The position numbers and the translations under genes are program-made. From the NCBI GenBank assembly GCA_020024635.1, contig JAHHTL010000007.1:1-64000 (forward strand): DNA of 64,000 nt. Direction: 5' to 3'. The stretch is from Ruminococcus sp. (GTDB taxonomy: Bacteria > Bacillota > Clostridia > Lachnospirales > Lachnospiraceae). Positions 26,249 to 34,980 of this stretch are shown here, piece by piece (position 1 is the stretch's first letter; each line of letters starts with the position of its first letter). The notes beneath the pieces were generated by a model. That model was not told the DNA's origin and made no database searches. It saw nothing but the letters and a program-made list of their open reading frames with translations.

Positions 26249-28213
26249 CTAAATGTTTTCCTGCAGCCATTCTATAAACTCTTCTTCCGATAGGATCGGG
26301 ATTCCAAGTTCTCTTGCTTTTTTATTTTTCGACGAAGTGGAGTTGACATCATTATTGATAAGATAGGATGTTTTTGAAGTCACAGATCCTGTCACTTTTC
26401 CTCCTCTTTCCTCGATCACCTCTTTGATTTCATTACGGTTTGCAAAATGCTGTACACTTCCTGTAACAACAAAGTTCATGTTTGCAAACATTTGATTGGA
26501 ATGATCTTCCTCCTCTTTTGGAAGTGTGACTTCTTTCAAAAGGTTTTCAAAAAGTTCTCTGTTAGAATCCTCGGAAAAATAGTCAACAAAAGTTTTTGCA
26601 ATCACGTCTCCAATGCCTGAAATCTCATTTAACTGCTCCACAGTGGCATCCATAATTTTTTTAGGATCATTGTGCAATGCACGGCAAATTACTTTTGCAT
26701 TGGAAAGCCCGATATTGGCAATCCCTAAACTATAGATCAGTTTTGGTAATGTTGTATTTCTTGCCTGTTCTATTCTTTGAATCAAATTATCATAAGACTT
26801 TGTTCCAAATCCTTCCATGGATTTTATCTCTGCCTCATATTTGTGCAAGTGAAAGATATCTACAAAGTCTTTCATAAATCCTTTTGCAATAAATTTTTCC
26901 AAGGTTGCTTCTGAAAGCCCTTCGATATTCAAAGCATCTCTGCTTACAAACAATGCAAATGATTTTATCTGTTTTGCCTGACAATTTTTATTGGTACAAT
27001 AGAGCGTTTTTGTTCCATTTTCCATAGCTATTTTTGTTTTTCCACCACAAACCGGACATTCTGTTGGAATATTGCGAACTCCACTGCGTGTAAGATTTTC
27101 CGCGATTTGTGGAATGATCATGTTCGCTTTATACACTTGAATCTTATCTCCCTCTCCTAGTTCCAACTCTTCCATAATACTAATGTTATGCACACTTGCA
27201 CGGCTTACTGTTGTTCCTTCTAATTCTACTGGTTCAAACACGGCCACTGGATTGATCAACCCTGTTCGCGATGGACTCCATTCAATTGACAACAAGGTCG
27301 TATCCTTCCTCTCATCTGCCCATTTAAACGCAAAAGAATCCCTTGGAAATTTAGCTGTTGTTCCAAGAGATGTTCCATATGCCAAATCATCATAGGCAAG
27401 AACAAGTCCATCCGACGGAAAATCGTTGTGGATAATCGTTTTCTCAAACCAAGCGACTTCTTTCTCTACCGTATCTTTTGACACTTCATGGTGTTCTACA
27501 ACCTCAAATCCCTGATCACGAAGCCACTCAAACTGTTTGAGCCTAGAATTTTCAAATTCAACCTCTTCTGCTTTTACAAGATTAAAGGCAAAGAATTTTA
27601 CATTTCTCTTTGCTGTGATCTCATTATTTAGCTGACGAACTGATCCACTGCATAAGTTTCTTGGATTTTTATATTTTGCATCAACATCTTCAATTTGTGC
27701 ATTGATTTTTTCAAAATCAGAATATCCAATGACAGCCTCCCCCCGAAGAATCAATTCTCCTTTGTATGGAATCTGAAGAGGGAGATTTTTAAACACCTTT
27801 GCATTATTGGTAATGACTTCTCCAACCTCTCCATTTCCTCTTGTAACCGCCTTAAACAACCTTCCCTCTCGGTAGGTCAACACGATTGTCAGGCCATCTA
27901 ATTTCCAAGAAATAACTGCTTTTTGATCTTGTAAAAAGTCTTTTAAATCAGCCACTTTCTTTGTCTTATCTAAGGATAACATTGGTTTTTCATGACGTTC
28001 TTTTGGAAGTTCACTTAACACTTCATATCCTACATTTATGGTAGGACTAGCTGCTAAAGTCACCCCTAGATTTTGTTCCAATTGCTGTAGTTCATCATAT
28101 AATTTATCGTATTCGTAATTGCTCATGATTTCTTTATTTTCTTGCTCATAAGCATATCTTGCACGATTCAAAATCTCCACAAGTTCATACATTCTCTTTT
28201 GGGTATCCATCAT
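26249..28213 (-). CDS. ligA: NAD-dependent DNA ligase
   Basis: 654 aa. Domains in order: Ia NAD-binding region (about 1-70), adenylation domain with adenylated lysine K104 in WKLDG, OB fold, a four-Cys zinc finger (CPVCGG ... YCTNKNCQ), helix-hairpin-helix repeats, and a C-terminal BRCT domain (MNFVVTGSVQHF ... GGKVTGSVTSKTSYL). It seals nicks using NAD+. The adenylation motif is WKLDG rather than the more usual KIDG. Its start overlaps the stop of the pseudouridine synthase gene by 4 bp, so it is the last gene of that operon. Confidence 0.93.
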   Translation of the reverse strand: MMDTQKRMYELVEILNRARYAYEQENKEIMSNYEYDKLYDELQQLEQNLGVTLAASPTINVGYEVLSELPKERHEKPMLSLDKTKKVADLKDFLQDQKAVISWKLDGLTIVLTYREGRLFKAVTRGNGEVGEVITNNAKVFKNLPLQIPYKGELILRGEAVIGYSDFEKINAQIEDVDAKYKNPRNLCSGSVRQLNNEITAKRNVKFFAFNLVKAEEVEFENSRLKQFEWLRDQGFEVVEHHEVSKDTVEKEVAWFEKTIIHNDFPSDGLVLAYDDLAYGTSLGTTAKFPRDSFAFKWADERKDTTLLSIEWSPSRTGLINPVAVFEPVELEGTTVSRASVHNISIMEELELGEGDKIQVYKANMIIPQIAENLTRSGVRNIPTECPVCGGKTKIAMENGTKTLYCTNKNCQAKQIKSFALFVSRDALNIEGLSEATLEKFIAKGFMKDFVDIFHLHKYEAEIKSMEGFGTKSYDNLIQRIEQARNTTLPKLIYSLGIANIGLSNAKVICRALHNDPKKIMDATVEQLNEISGIGDVIAKTFVDYFSEDSNRELFENLLKEVTLPKEEEDHSNQMFANMNFVVTGSVQHFANRNEIKEVIEERGGKVTGSVTSKTSYLINNDVNSTSSKNKKARELGIPILSEEEFIEWLQENI

Positions 28214-29007
28214 AGAGTATTCCCCCTTTCTTTTGATGAATGTTCTTTTTTTTCTTGTACAGGTATAACCATATTATTCGAGGAATCTTTTACCATGTCA
28301 TAAAGTTCTTCCAATTCTTGGTCGGTAAGCATTCTATAAGTTCCTTCTTTTAATTGTCCAAGCTCTATATTCATGATTCGAGTGCGTAACAAATCTTTTA
28401 CCTCGTACCCCAAAGCCTCGCACATTCTTCTGATCTGCCGATTTAGTCCTTGTGTCAAAATAATCTGAAAGGTATATTTTCCCACTTTTTTAATCTTACA
28501 TGGTCTTGTTACCGTATCAAGAATTGGTACCCCAGAAGACATTTTTTGAAGAAATTGCTCTGTAATTGCTTTATCTACCGTAACCTTATATTCCTTTTCA
28601 TGTAAATTCCCCGCCCGCATCATCTTATTGATAATATCTCCATTGTTTGTCATAAGAAGAAGACCTCTAGAATCTTTATCTAAACGTCCTACATACGTAA
28701 CTCGCTCTGGATAATTTAAAAAGCGGATAATACTATTTCTTTCCCTTTTCTCTTCTGTACAAACAATCCCTTTGGGCTTATTTACTGCCATAACGATCAT
28801 TTTCTCATTTTTAGAGACGATTTTTTTTCCCACTTTTACTTCCTGCCCCGGAAGAACCTTTACTCCCATGTCAGCTTTTTTTCCATCTATAAATACCTGT
28901 CCACTTTGAATAAGGCGGTCTGCCTCCCTTCTGGAACACACTCCCGCCTCACTTAAAAATTTATTCAGTCTCACTGGTTCTTTTTTTGTTAAGAACTCCG
29001 TTTTCAT
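28210..29007 (-). CDS. rluF: 23S rRNA pseudouridine synthase, RluF-like (RsuA family)
   Basis: 265 aa from the ATG at 29007; a GTG at 29034 is also in frame. An N-terminal S4 RNA-binding domain (about 12-60; RLNKFLSEAGVCSRREADRLI) precedes the RsuA-type catalytic core. The catalytic Asp lies in GRLDKDSRGLLLMTNNGD, a form seen in RluF. It isomerises a uridine of 23S rRNA. The gene overlaps the end of the DHHW-protein gene by 47 bp and the start of ligA by 4 bp, implying translational coupling. RluB/RsuA specificity cannot be excluded. Confidence 0.85.
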   Translation of the reverse strand: MKTEFLTKKEPVRLNKFLSEAGVCSRREADRLIQSGQVFIDGKKADMGVKVLPGQEVKVGKKIVSKNEKMIVMAVNKPKGIVCTEEKRERNSIIRFLNYPERVTYVGRLDKDSRGLLLMTNNGDIINKMMRAGNLHEKEYKVTVDKAITEQFLQKMSSGVPILDTVTRPCKIKKVGKYTFQIILTQGLNRQIRRMCEALGYEVKDLLRTRIMNIELGQLKEGTYRMLTDQELEELYDMVKDSSNNMVIPVQEKKEHSSKERGNTL

Positions 29008-30187
29008 TCGATTGCTCACTTGATAACACTCCACTTAAATTATTGTCTTGTAAAAAAGTATTGCCACTATATAAAAATAATACATCTGATATCTTATATG
29101 TTTGTAAAATATCTTCTATATTCCCCGAATAATATCTAGGATCCACCATAACGATTTCTCTATAATATGGCGCTAAAAATGGCACGAAACAATTTGCATA
29201 GGAATCTTTTATAACTAAAAGTCTTCTTTTGTCTTGTGAAACTGTTTTGATGTCGATCACAGAAGAATTTCCACCAAAAAATACCCCATATTGATCTCTT
29301 GTCTTTAGCTTGTCTGCATGATAGATCGTTGCCATTTTTTCCTGCTCTTCTACATGGTTGACAATCAAATCATTATCCGTGTTTTGTGGAACATAAATAT
29401 CAATCTCTTCCTTTATCCGCATTTTTGCACCACTTTTAGCAGCAAGCGTACCATTAAAGTTTGTTGAAACAGGGTAGGATACATATTTTGACGACACATC
29501 CTCTTTGATCCCTAATGAAGGAGCTGCATCCACAAATGTATAAAATGCACCCAGACTTGTCCAGTGATGGTCTGTTTTGTAATAGATCTTTTCCTCCGAA
29601 TGTTTCGACAATGTCTTTACGGCATCAATCCAATTCACAGATTTTCCCAAAGTTTTCTTTATTCTTCCAAAAACGGCTCTTTGATCTTCCACCGCAGCAA
29701 ATACAGGTAGCTGATCTTCCAATATTGTTGCCGCATCTGGCACAAGAAGCATATTTATAGTTAACTCTTCATGGGTATCCACAAATTTTTGAATGGATTG
29801 AATATTTTTTTCTAGTAACTCTGGTTGTGGCATAACGATTTCTTCAAATAACTGATCTCTTTTTCCAATCAATACGCCTTGTTCTTTTTTACTTCCCCCT
29901 ACACGGCTTAAGGTCGTTTTGACCCTTCTTAAAAATTCTCTTCCTGCAAACTGATCTGCAAGATACTTTTCGTATTGTTTCATAAAACTGCCAGTCAACA
30001 ATCCAGACATTGTAATCTTCGGTCTTTGCTCCAAAACTCTATTTTCTTTTTCTGAAGTTTTTTTATCTGGTGTAAGCAAATTACACCCTATCATAATAAT
30101 AAGAAAACCTATAAACAACTTTGCGATCAGGCTTTCTGCTGTTCCCTTTTTTTTCCCATTTCTTCTAATATTTAGTCTTTTATTCAT
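28961..30187 (-). CDS. DHHW-motif protein, AlgJ/AlgX-like SGNH-fold O-acyl transfer partner
   Basis: 408 aa. A basic N-terminus and one membrane anchor (about 20-40) precede an extracytoplasmic domain containing YYKTDHHWTSLGA, the DHHW motif of AlgJ/AlgX-like acyltransferase partners, and later VIKDSYANCFVPFL with a candidate Ser. It probably accepts acyl groups from the MBOAT protein encoded directly upstream (8-bp gap) and transfers them to a surface polysaccharide. The acceptor is unknown. The C-terminal tail (SSEQSNENG...) is polar and low-complexity and is translated in the region overlapping rluF. Confidence 0.85.
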   Translation of the reverse strand: MNKRLNIRRNGKKKGTAESLIAKLFIGFLIIMIGCNLLTPDKKTSEKENRVLEQRPKITMSGLLTGSFMKQYEKYLADQFAGREFLRRVKTTLSRVGGSKKEQGVLIGKRDQLFEEIVMPQPELLEKNIQSIQKFVDTHEELTINMLLVPDAATILEDQLPVFAAVEDQRAVFGRIKKTLGKSVNWIDAVKTLSKHSEEKIYYKTDHHWTSLGAFYTFVDAAPSLGIKEDVSSKYVSYPVSTNFNGTLAAKSGAKMRIKEEIDIYVPQNTDNDLIVNHVEEQEKMATIYHADKLKTRDQYGVFFGGNSSVIDIKTVSQDKRRLLVIKDSYANCFVPFLAPYYREIVMVDPRYYSGNIEDILQTYKISDVLFLYSGNTFLQDNNLSGVLSSEQSNENGVLNKKRTSETE

Positions 30188-30195
30188 ACTTCCAC

Positions 30196-31608
30196 CTAGA
30201 ATCTAAAATATAAAAACGGATTAAATGATTCCGTCACAAGGTATGCTAACGTTACAAACAGTAATACCATGTAAGAAACTCCCACGATCAACGTCCGCAC
30301 TTTTCCATTTCTTATCCTTCTTACCATGATGTTTAATCGCTCTGCCCCAAATGCACATGATCCCAACACAGCAATTGCATACAATAAATAATTAGAGAAG
30401 AGAAAGAAAATCCCTTGTCCATCGAACAATCCACTTCCTCCTATCCCAAACATGATTCCTATGTAATCAAATGCATATCCAACATTTGGACTAAAGAAAA
30501 ATACCCATCCGATTAAAATACATAAGATGGCATACAGATGCTGAAAAAATCCCGGTAGTTTCTGAAGTTTTTCTCCCCATACAAATTTTTCCAGAATAAG
30601 AAGAATCCCATAGTAAACTCCCCAAAAGATAAAATTCCAAGCCGCTCCATGCCACATTCCTGTAAGCATCCATACGATAAGAATATTTTCAATCTGTCTT
30701 GCCTTTCCAAAACGATTTCCTCCAAGTGGAATATAGACATATTCTTTGAACCATGTGCTAAGGGAAATATGCCATCGTCTCCAAAATTCTGTAATACTTT
30801 TAGAAACGTAAGGATAATCAAAGTTCTTTCGAAACTCGAATCCAAACATTCTTCCAAGTCCTACAGCCATGTCCGAATATCCACTAAAATCAAAATAGAT
30901 TTGGAAAGCGTAGGAAATGCATCCGATCCATGCCGTTAAGGCAGAGAAACTTCCCATCTGCAATTCCATAATCTCCTGAAAGACAGCGCCTGTGCAGTTG
31001 GCTAAAATAACTTTTTTCGCCAAACCTATCAAAAAGATTTTTACTCCATTTCCAAATTTATAAATGCTAAGTTCCCTTTTTCTTAACTGTATCTCTATAT
31101 CTACATAACGCACAATCGGTCCTGCAATTAATTGCGGAAACATACAAATATATAGTGCAAAGTTCAAAATATTTTTCTGTACTTTTGCATTCCCCCTATA
31201 CACATCTACAATGTATGATACTGCTTGAAAGGTATAAAATGAAATTCCTATCGGTAGTGGAAGTTCCCTATAAGGTAAATCCACCGGAAAAATCTGATTG
31301 ATACTATCTATAAAAAATCCGTAATATTTAAAGAAGCCAAGTATCAATAAATTGATTACAATTGCAAAAACAAGACTTTTCTTTCTTCCTACCGGATCCT
31401 CTTCTTTTTCCCCTAAGTTAATGCCACAAACATAATTTAATGCTATGGAAAGCATCATAAGTATAATATATACCGGCTCTCCCCATGCATAAAAAATAAG
31501 ACTCGCAATCAGCATAATCATATTTTTAAATTTATCTGGAACAATATAGTATAGCCCCAGTGTGCATGGTAGAAAAACCATTAAAAATGTAAGACTGCTA
31601 AATAACAT
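30196..31608 (-). CDS. MBOAT-family membrane O-acyltransferase (AlgI/DltB type)
   Basis: 470 aa with about 10-12 membrane helices. The MBOAT signature appears as FWRRWHISLSTWFKEYVYIPLGGNR and GMWHGAAWNFIFWG, the latter carrying the catalytic His. It moves acyl (probably acetyl) groups from a cytoplasmic donor across the membrane. It is paired with the DHHW protein downstream and with an SGNH hydrolase and DUF4358 protein upstream, a set found together in many Clostridia and linked to cell-surface polysaccharide O-acylation (context inference). Confidence 0.92.
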   Translation of the reverse strand: MLFSSLTFLMVFLPCTLGLYYIVPDKFKNMIMLIASLIFYAWGEPVYIILMMLSIALNYVCGINLGEKEEDPVGRKKSLVFAIVINLLILGFFKYYGFFIDSINQIFPVDLPYRELPLPIGISFYTFQAVSYIVDVYRGNAKVQKNILNFALYICMFPQLIAGPIVRYVDIEIQLRKRELSIYKFGNGVKIFLIGLAKKVILANCTGAVFQEIMELQMGSFSALTAWIGCISYAFQIYFDFSGYSDMAVGLGRMFGFEFRKNFDYPYVSKSITEFWRRWHISLSTWFKEYVYIPLGGNRFGKARQIENILIVWMLTGMWHGAAWNFIFWGVYYGILLILEKFVWGEKLQKLPGFFQHLYAILCILIGWVFFFSPNVGYAFDYIGIMFGIGGSGLFDGQGIFFLFSNYLLYAIAVLGSCAFGAERLNIMVRRIRNGKVRTLIVGVSYMVLLFVTLAYLVTESFNPFLYFRF

Positions 31609-31631
31609 TATTAATTTTCTCTCCCCTTGTA

Positions 31632-32150
31632 TTATAGACTTTTTGAAAAGATTTCTTTATACTTGTCCGCATGCTTTCCTACTGACAAGAATATAAATTT
31701 TCCCCTGACTGAAATCTGTGCTTCTTCTAAATATTTCACTTCCTGTGGTGCATACCCTTCAAAATCATTGATTCTACTTTGCTGTTTCCTTTCGATCGCC
31801 TCCACAACCTGATGAATTTGTTCTTCATCCTTCACTTTAATTAATAACACTTCAGCGGATGATAAATTAAATTTCGAATGAAAGAATAAAACCCCATCAT
31901 AGTCCGCAGCATTTAACGAATAAAATCTTTTAAGTCCCTGTGCTCCTGCATCTTGTAATTTTTTCGTATCAATCGCTGCCTCTACCGGCTTTCTTACCTC
32001 CTCGAAAGATTTACTACTTCCACTAGAAAAATTTAAAAGAAAAGCAACATAAAGTATAATCACTGCCACAATCACATATTTCATAATATCACTCATCGTA
32101 TAGTGTCTATTTTCTTTTAATTCATGATTTGTTGTATATTGATTTACCAT
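31632..32150 (-). CDS. DUF4358-domain membrane-anchored protein
   Basis: 172 aa. One membrane segment (about 23-42; YVIVAVIILYVAFLL) and an exported domain (about 45-170) matching DUF4358 (LQDAGAQGLKRFYSLNAADYDGVLFF, EVLLIKVKDEEQIHQVVEAIE). Function unknown. The gene overlaps the SGNH hydrolase gene by 7 bp, and its GGAGGTGT ribosome-binding site lies inside that gene. It likely belongs to the surface-acylation set. Confidence 0.82.
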   Translation of the reverse strand: MVNQYTTNHELKENRHYTMSDIMKYVIVAVIILYVAFLLNFSSGSSKSFEEVRKPVEAAIDTKKLQDAGAQGLKRFYSLNAADYDGVLFFHSKFNLSSAEVLLIKVKDEEQIHQVVEAIERKQQSRINDFEGYAPQEVKYLEEAQISVRGKFIFLSVGKHADKYKEIFSKSL

Positions 32151-32899
32151 AACGCAGACACCTCCGCCATGTGATCTAACCAGTAGGGATAAAACGATGC
32201 TTTTAAATGAATCCCATCTGGCTCATAATCATCTTCCGAAACCAAGGATGTATTATCAATGAACGTGAGTTGATATTTATCACAAATCTTTTCAAGTTGC
32301 TTATTATACTTCTCTAAAGTTTTATATTCTGGCATTTCTCCCAAAACTTTATCTTGCACAGGGAAAATAGAATTCACAAATATTCTGGCATTTGGTACTT
32401 TTTTCTTTAATTCATTTAAAAGTTTTTCATACCCCTCTCCAAACACCTCCGCATGTCCATTTGTTGTACGAATGTCATTCATACCATACGCAAGAAAAAT
32501 AGTTTGTGGATTAATTTTTTGAACCGTTTCTATCTGATCCCCTAGATCTATGACCGAACTTCCTATTTTGGCAACCACACTGGATGGATTTAAAATGTCA
32601 TATTCCACCATTCCCTCTGTAATGGAATCTCCCATAATCACTGCATTTTGAAAAACAGCTTTGTAATTATTTGCCTCTTCTTTTTTTCCTTCCGCCCGTT
32701 CCATTTCTTGTATTTTTTTCTCAATTGCTGAAATGTCTGCTGCTGCCGCCTGCTCTATATATAATAAACCTTCTTTTGTATCTACCTTTTTGGTTCGAAA
32801 CCTTCCAATTCCGAACGCAACAAGAAGAGCGATCGCCGAAATACCGACTGCCCCTCTTATGTATAGCGTTTTTTTCCTTCTATTTATTTTTTTCATCAA
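32144..32899 (-). CDS. membrane-anchored SGNH/GDSL hydrolase
   Basis: 251 aa. An N-terminal anchor (about 12-30) precedes an SGNH hydrolase domain with block I MGDSITEGM (nucleophile Ser), block III YGMNDI (Asn), and block V PDGIHLKASFYPYW (Asp and His). It could deacylate or transfer acyl groups on a cell-wall glycan, complementing the MBOAT system. First gene of the operon that runs to ligA. Confidence 0.87.
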   Translation of the reverse strand: MMKKINRRKKTLYIRGAVGISAIALLVAFGIGRFRTKKVDTKEGLLYIEQAAAADISAIEKKIQEMERAEGKKEEANNYKAVFQNAVIMGDSITEGMVEYDILNPSSVVAKIGSSVIDLGDQIETVQKINPQTIFLAYGMNDIRTTNGHAEVFGEGYEKLLNELKKKVPNARIFVNSIFPVQDKVLGEMPEYKTLEKYNKQLEKICDKYQLTFIDNTSLVSEDDYEPDGIHLKASFYPYWLDHMAEVSALW

Positions 32900-32941
32900 A
32901 ACTTACCTTTCTACAACCCCTTATATTCTCCAGCACCATTT

Positions 32942-32970
32942 ATGATACTTTTTTTGATTCTAAAAGTCAA
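32942..32970 (-). promoter_or_regulatory. sigma-A promoter of the surface-acylation/rluF/ligA operon
   Basis: -35 TTGACT (32965-32970), 17-bp spacer, -10 TATCAT (32942-32947) on the minus strand, about 40 bp upstream of the SGNH start codon. Confidence 0.65.
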
Positions 32971-32981
32971 TATTCTGAAAC

Positions 32982-34244
32982 CTAATCCCAACAAAAATGA
33001 ATACCCTGAACAAGTTCTACTCCCTCAAACTTTGCCAGCTCATCTACCGTAACTAATTGATATCCCCGATCAATCAGTGTTTTGATCATTTTTCCGTCCA
33101 CAACGGCTTTTTTAGAAGCCTCATGTATATCATGTAATAGGACAACGCTTCTATCGGATGTACCTGAAATCACTTTAGACAAAATGGCGTCACTATTTCT
33201 TGATTCCCAGTCACCGCTGTCTACATTCCATAAAATAGCTGGAAGCGGAATAACGCTGTCCACCTGATCATTATAACTTCCATATGGTGGACGATAAGAT
33301 GTCATCTCATAATCAAAATGTTCTTTAAAATAATCACAAACTCCCATAACTTCTTGCCGCATCTGCTCTTCGCTTAATTTTACAAGGTTCGAATGAGAAT
33401 GGGAATGGGATCCATATTGATTTCCTAATTCTAATCCTTTTTTAATAACTGGGTTCGTCTCCTCACTTAAAGATCGACCAACGACATAAAAAGTAGCTTT
33501 GGCATCGTACTTATATAATTCATCCAAAATTTTGTCTGTACAATCAGAATTTAAACTTGGACCATCATCAAAAGTCAATGCTACCATCGGACGTTTTGGA
33601 TCTATATAATAAGGCTTTGAATATGGTTCCTGTGGAACCCCCAAGTCCAATCCTAACTCTTTGGCAATATATTTCAATGGAATCTCTATCACCGTGTCAT
33701 ATTTCTGAAACTTACAGATAAACGATTCTTTGTTAAAATGATACTCAAAATCTTCCATTTTTAGGTTGGTATAATGCGTATCTTCCATGAAATCTGAGGT
33801 ATATGCTTCTTCTCTTCCATCAGACTTCATCTGATATCTTAAGTAGTCAGAAATCATCTTTTTTCCTCGATCGCTCAAAGGTTTTAACTGTGGCTTTTTG
33901 AAGTGCTTATCCAAAAAAAGTGTCTGATCATTTCCGTAATCGTAACAATAATAATCCTTCATTTTATAGGTCTTGTAATCGTATACCGATTTTCTCTTTC
34001 CCTTCTTGCACAACTTTTCTGCAAAGGCTTTTCCCATATTCTTAGTCTGTCTTGGATAAAATGCAACACATTGATTCGATCGTACTCTCTTGGCATCGAA
34101 ATTCTTGCTCTTAGCTCCCCGTCCAACAAACAATGCACTTGCAATAAACAAACAGATCCCCAGAGCAACCATCCCATAGAAGTACCCGGAATTTCTTCTT
34201 CTTTTTCTTCTCGATCGCCCATAATATCTTTTTTTCTTCCTCAC
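32982..34244 (-). CDS. polysaccharide deacetylase (NodB-type, CE4)
   Basis: 420 aa with a GTG start at 34244 preceded by AGAGGC. A very basic N-terminus (RRKRRRN) and one membrane anchor (about 23-43) precede a diverged exported region (about 50-210). The C-terminal NodB domain has TFDDGPS (metal and base Asp), HSHSH (metal His) and RPPYGSYN, then LWNVDSGDW and VLLHDIH. It removes acetyl groups from peptidoglycan or another wall glycan outside the cell. It lies upstream of the O-acylation genes but has its own promoter. Confidence 0.9.
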   Translation of the reverse strand: MRKKKRYYGRSRRKRRRNSGYFYGMVALGICLFIASALFVGRGAKSKNFDAKRVRSNQCVAFYPRQTKNMGKAFAEKLCKKGKRKSVYDYKTYKMKDYYCYDYGNDQTLFLDKHFKKPQLKPLSDRGKKMISDYLRYQMKSDGREEAYTSDFMEDTHYTNLKMEDFEYHFNKESFICKFQKYDTVIEIPLKYIAKELGLDLGVPQEPYSKPYYIDPKRPMVALTFDDGPSLNSDCTDKILDELYKYDAKATFYVVGRSLSEETNPVIKKGLELGNQYGSHSHSHSNLVKLSEEQMRQEVMGVCDYFKEHFDYEMTSYRPPYGSYNDQVDSVIPLPAILWNVDSGDWESRNSDAILSKVISGTSDRSVVLLHDIHEASKKAVVDGKMIKTLIDRGYQLVTVDELAKFEGVELVQGIHFCWD

Positions 34245-34299
34245 ACTTTTTGCCTCTTTTCTATCTATTTGAATAGCTATTCTTGTGAATTTTTATTTT

Positions 34300-34328
34300 A
34301 TTATACTATATTCGACAAATTCCGCCAA
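34300..34328 (-). promoter_or_regulatory. promoter of the polysaccharide deacetylase gene
   Basis: -35 TTGGCG (34323-34328), 17-bp spacer, -10 TATAAT (34300-34305) on the minus strand. A plus-strand TACAAT (34397-34402) upstream of DUF5721 has no good -35. Confidence 0.55.
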
Positions 34329-34436
34329 TATTCATATTCTTAAAATACTCTTAATGTTTCATTTTCTTTTTACTATTTGTTTTTATAAAAATATGGTACA
34401 ATAAAATAAGTTTTTTATTAAAACGGAGGTTTGTTT

Positions 34437-34919
34437 ATGATTTCATTACAGATAACAAGTGTTAAATTATTTATGTCTCACCTATTGTTATCCGAAACTT
34501 TTGATCAATTTCAGTTCGTTGAAGGGGAAATTGTTACCTTTAATACTTTTAAGATTGATGGGTATATTCAAAAATCTTTTTTTTCTGAACAAGATGATCT
34601 GGAGGAATACTCTTCTTGGAATACTCTTAAAGAGTATTGTTTTCATTTGATCCGAGGAAAGCATACTCCACTTAGTTTTAAATTTATCTTTCGTCTCTCC
34701 CCTGCCCAGATAGAAGCACTTCTTTCAAAAAATAATCTGGATTTTCCGATGGACCAAATCCAAGGCTGCTATCTTAATGTTTATTATGACGGTTCTTCCC
34801 TGCGTTGTACCACCGGAACTTCTCTAAAACTTTTTACATTAGATAAATCCTTAGAACACATTTGGGATCAGACTACATTAAAATTTTTCAGTGCAAAAGA
34901 AATTCCTTTTGATGTATGA
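34437..34919 (+). CDS. DUF5721-family protein
   Basis: 160 aa. The ATG at 34437 has GGAGG seven bases upstream; an in-frame TTG at 34431 is less likely. The protein (ISLQITSVKLFMSHLLLSETFD start, SPAQIEALL centre) matches the small conserved DUF5721 family seen in Lachnospiraceae, of unknown function. It is soluble, without signal peptide, membrane helix or catalytic motif. It is a single plus-strand gene between a deacetylase and htpG. Confidence 0.75.
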   Translation: MISLQITSVKLFMSHLLLSETFDQFQFVEGEIVTFNTFKIDGYIQKSFFSEQDDLEEYSSWNTLKEYCFHLIRGKHTPLSFKFIFRLSPAQIEALLSKNNLDFPMDQIQGCYLNVYYDGSSLRCTTGTSLKLFTLDKSLEHIWDQTTLKFFSAKEIPFDV

Positions 34920-34929
34920 CCGCAAAAAA

Positions 34930-34968
34930 GGACAGACCCCTTTGTATCTTTGATACAAGAGTCTGTCC
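34930..34968. terminator. bidirectional terminator between DUF5721 gene and htpG
   Basis: Stem GGACAGAC-TTTGTATC (from 34930) with GATACAA-GTCTGTCC (to 34968), loop of 3-4 nt. T-rich on the plus side and a TTTTTT run on the minus side, so it serves both convergent genes. Confidence 0.85.
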
Positions 34969-34980
34969 TCTTTCTTTTCA

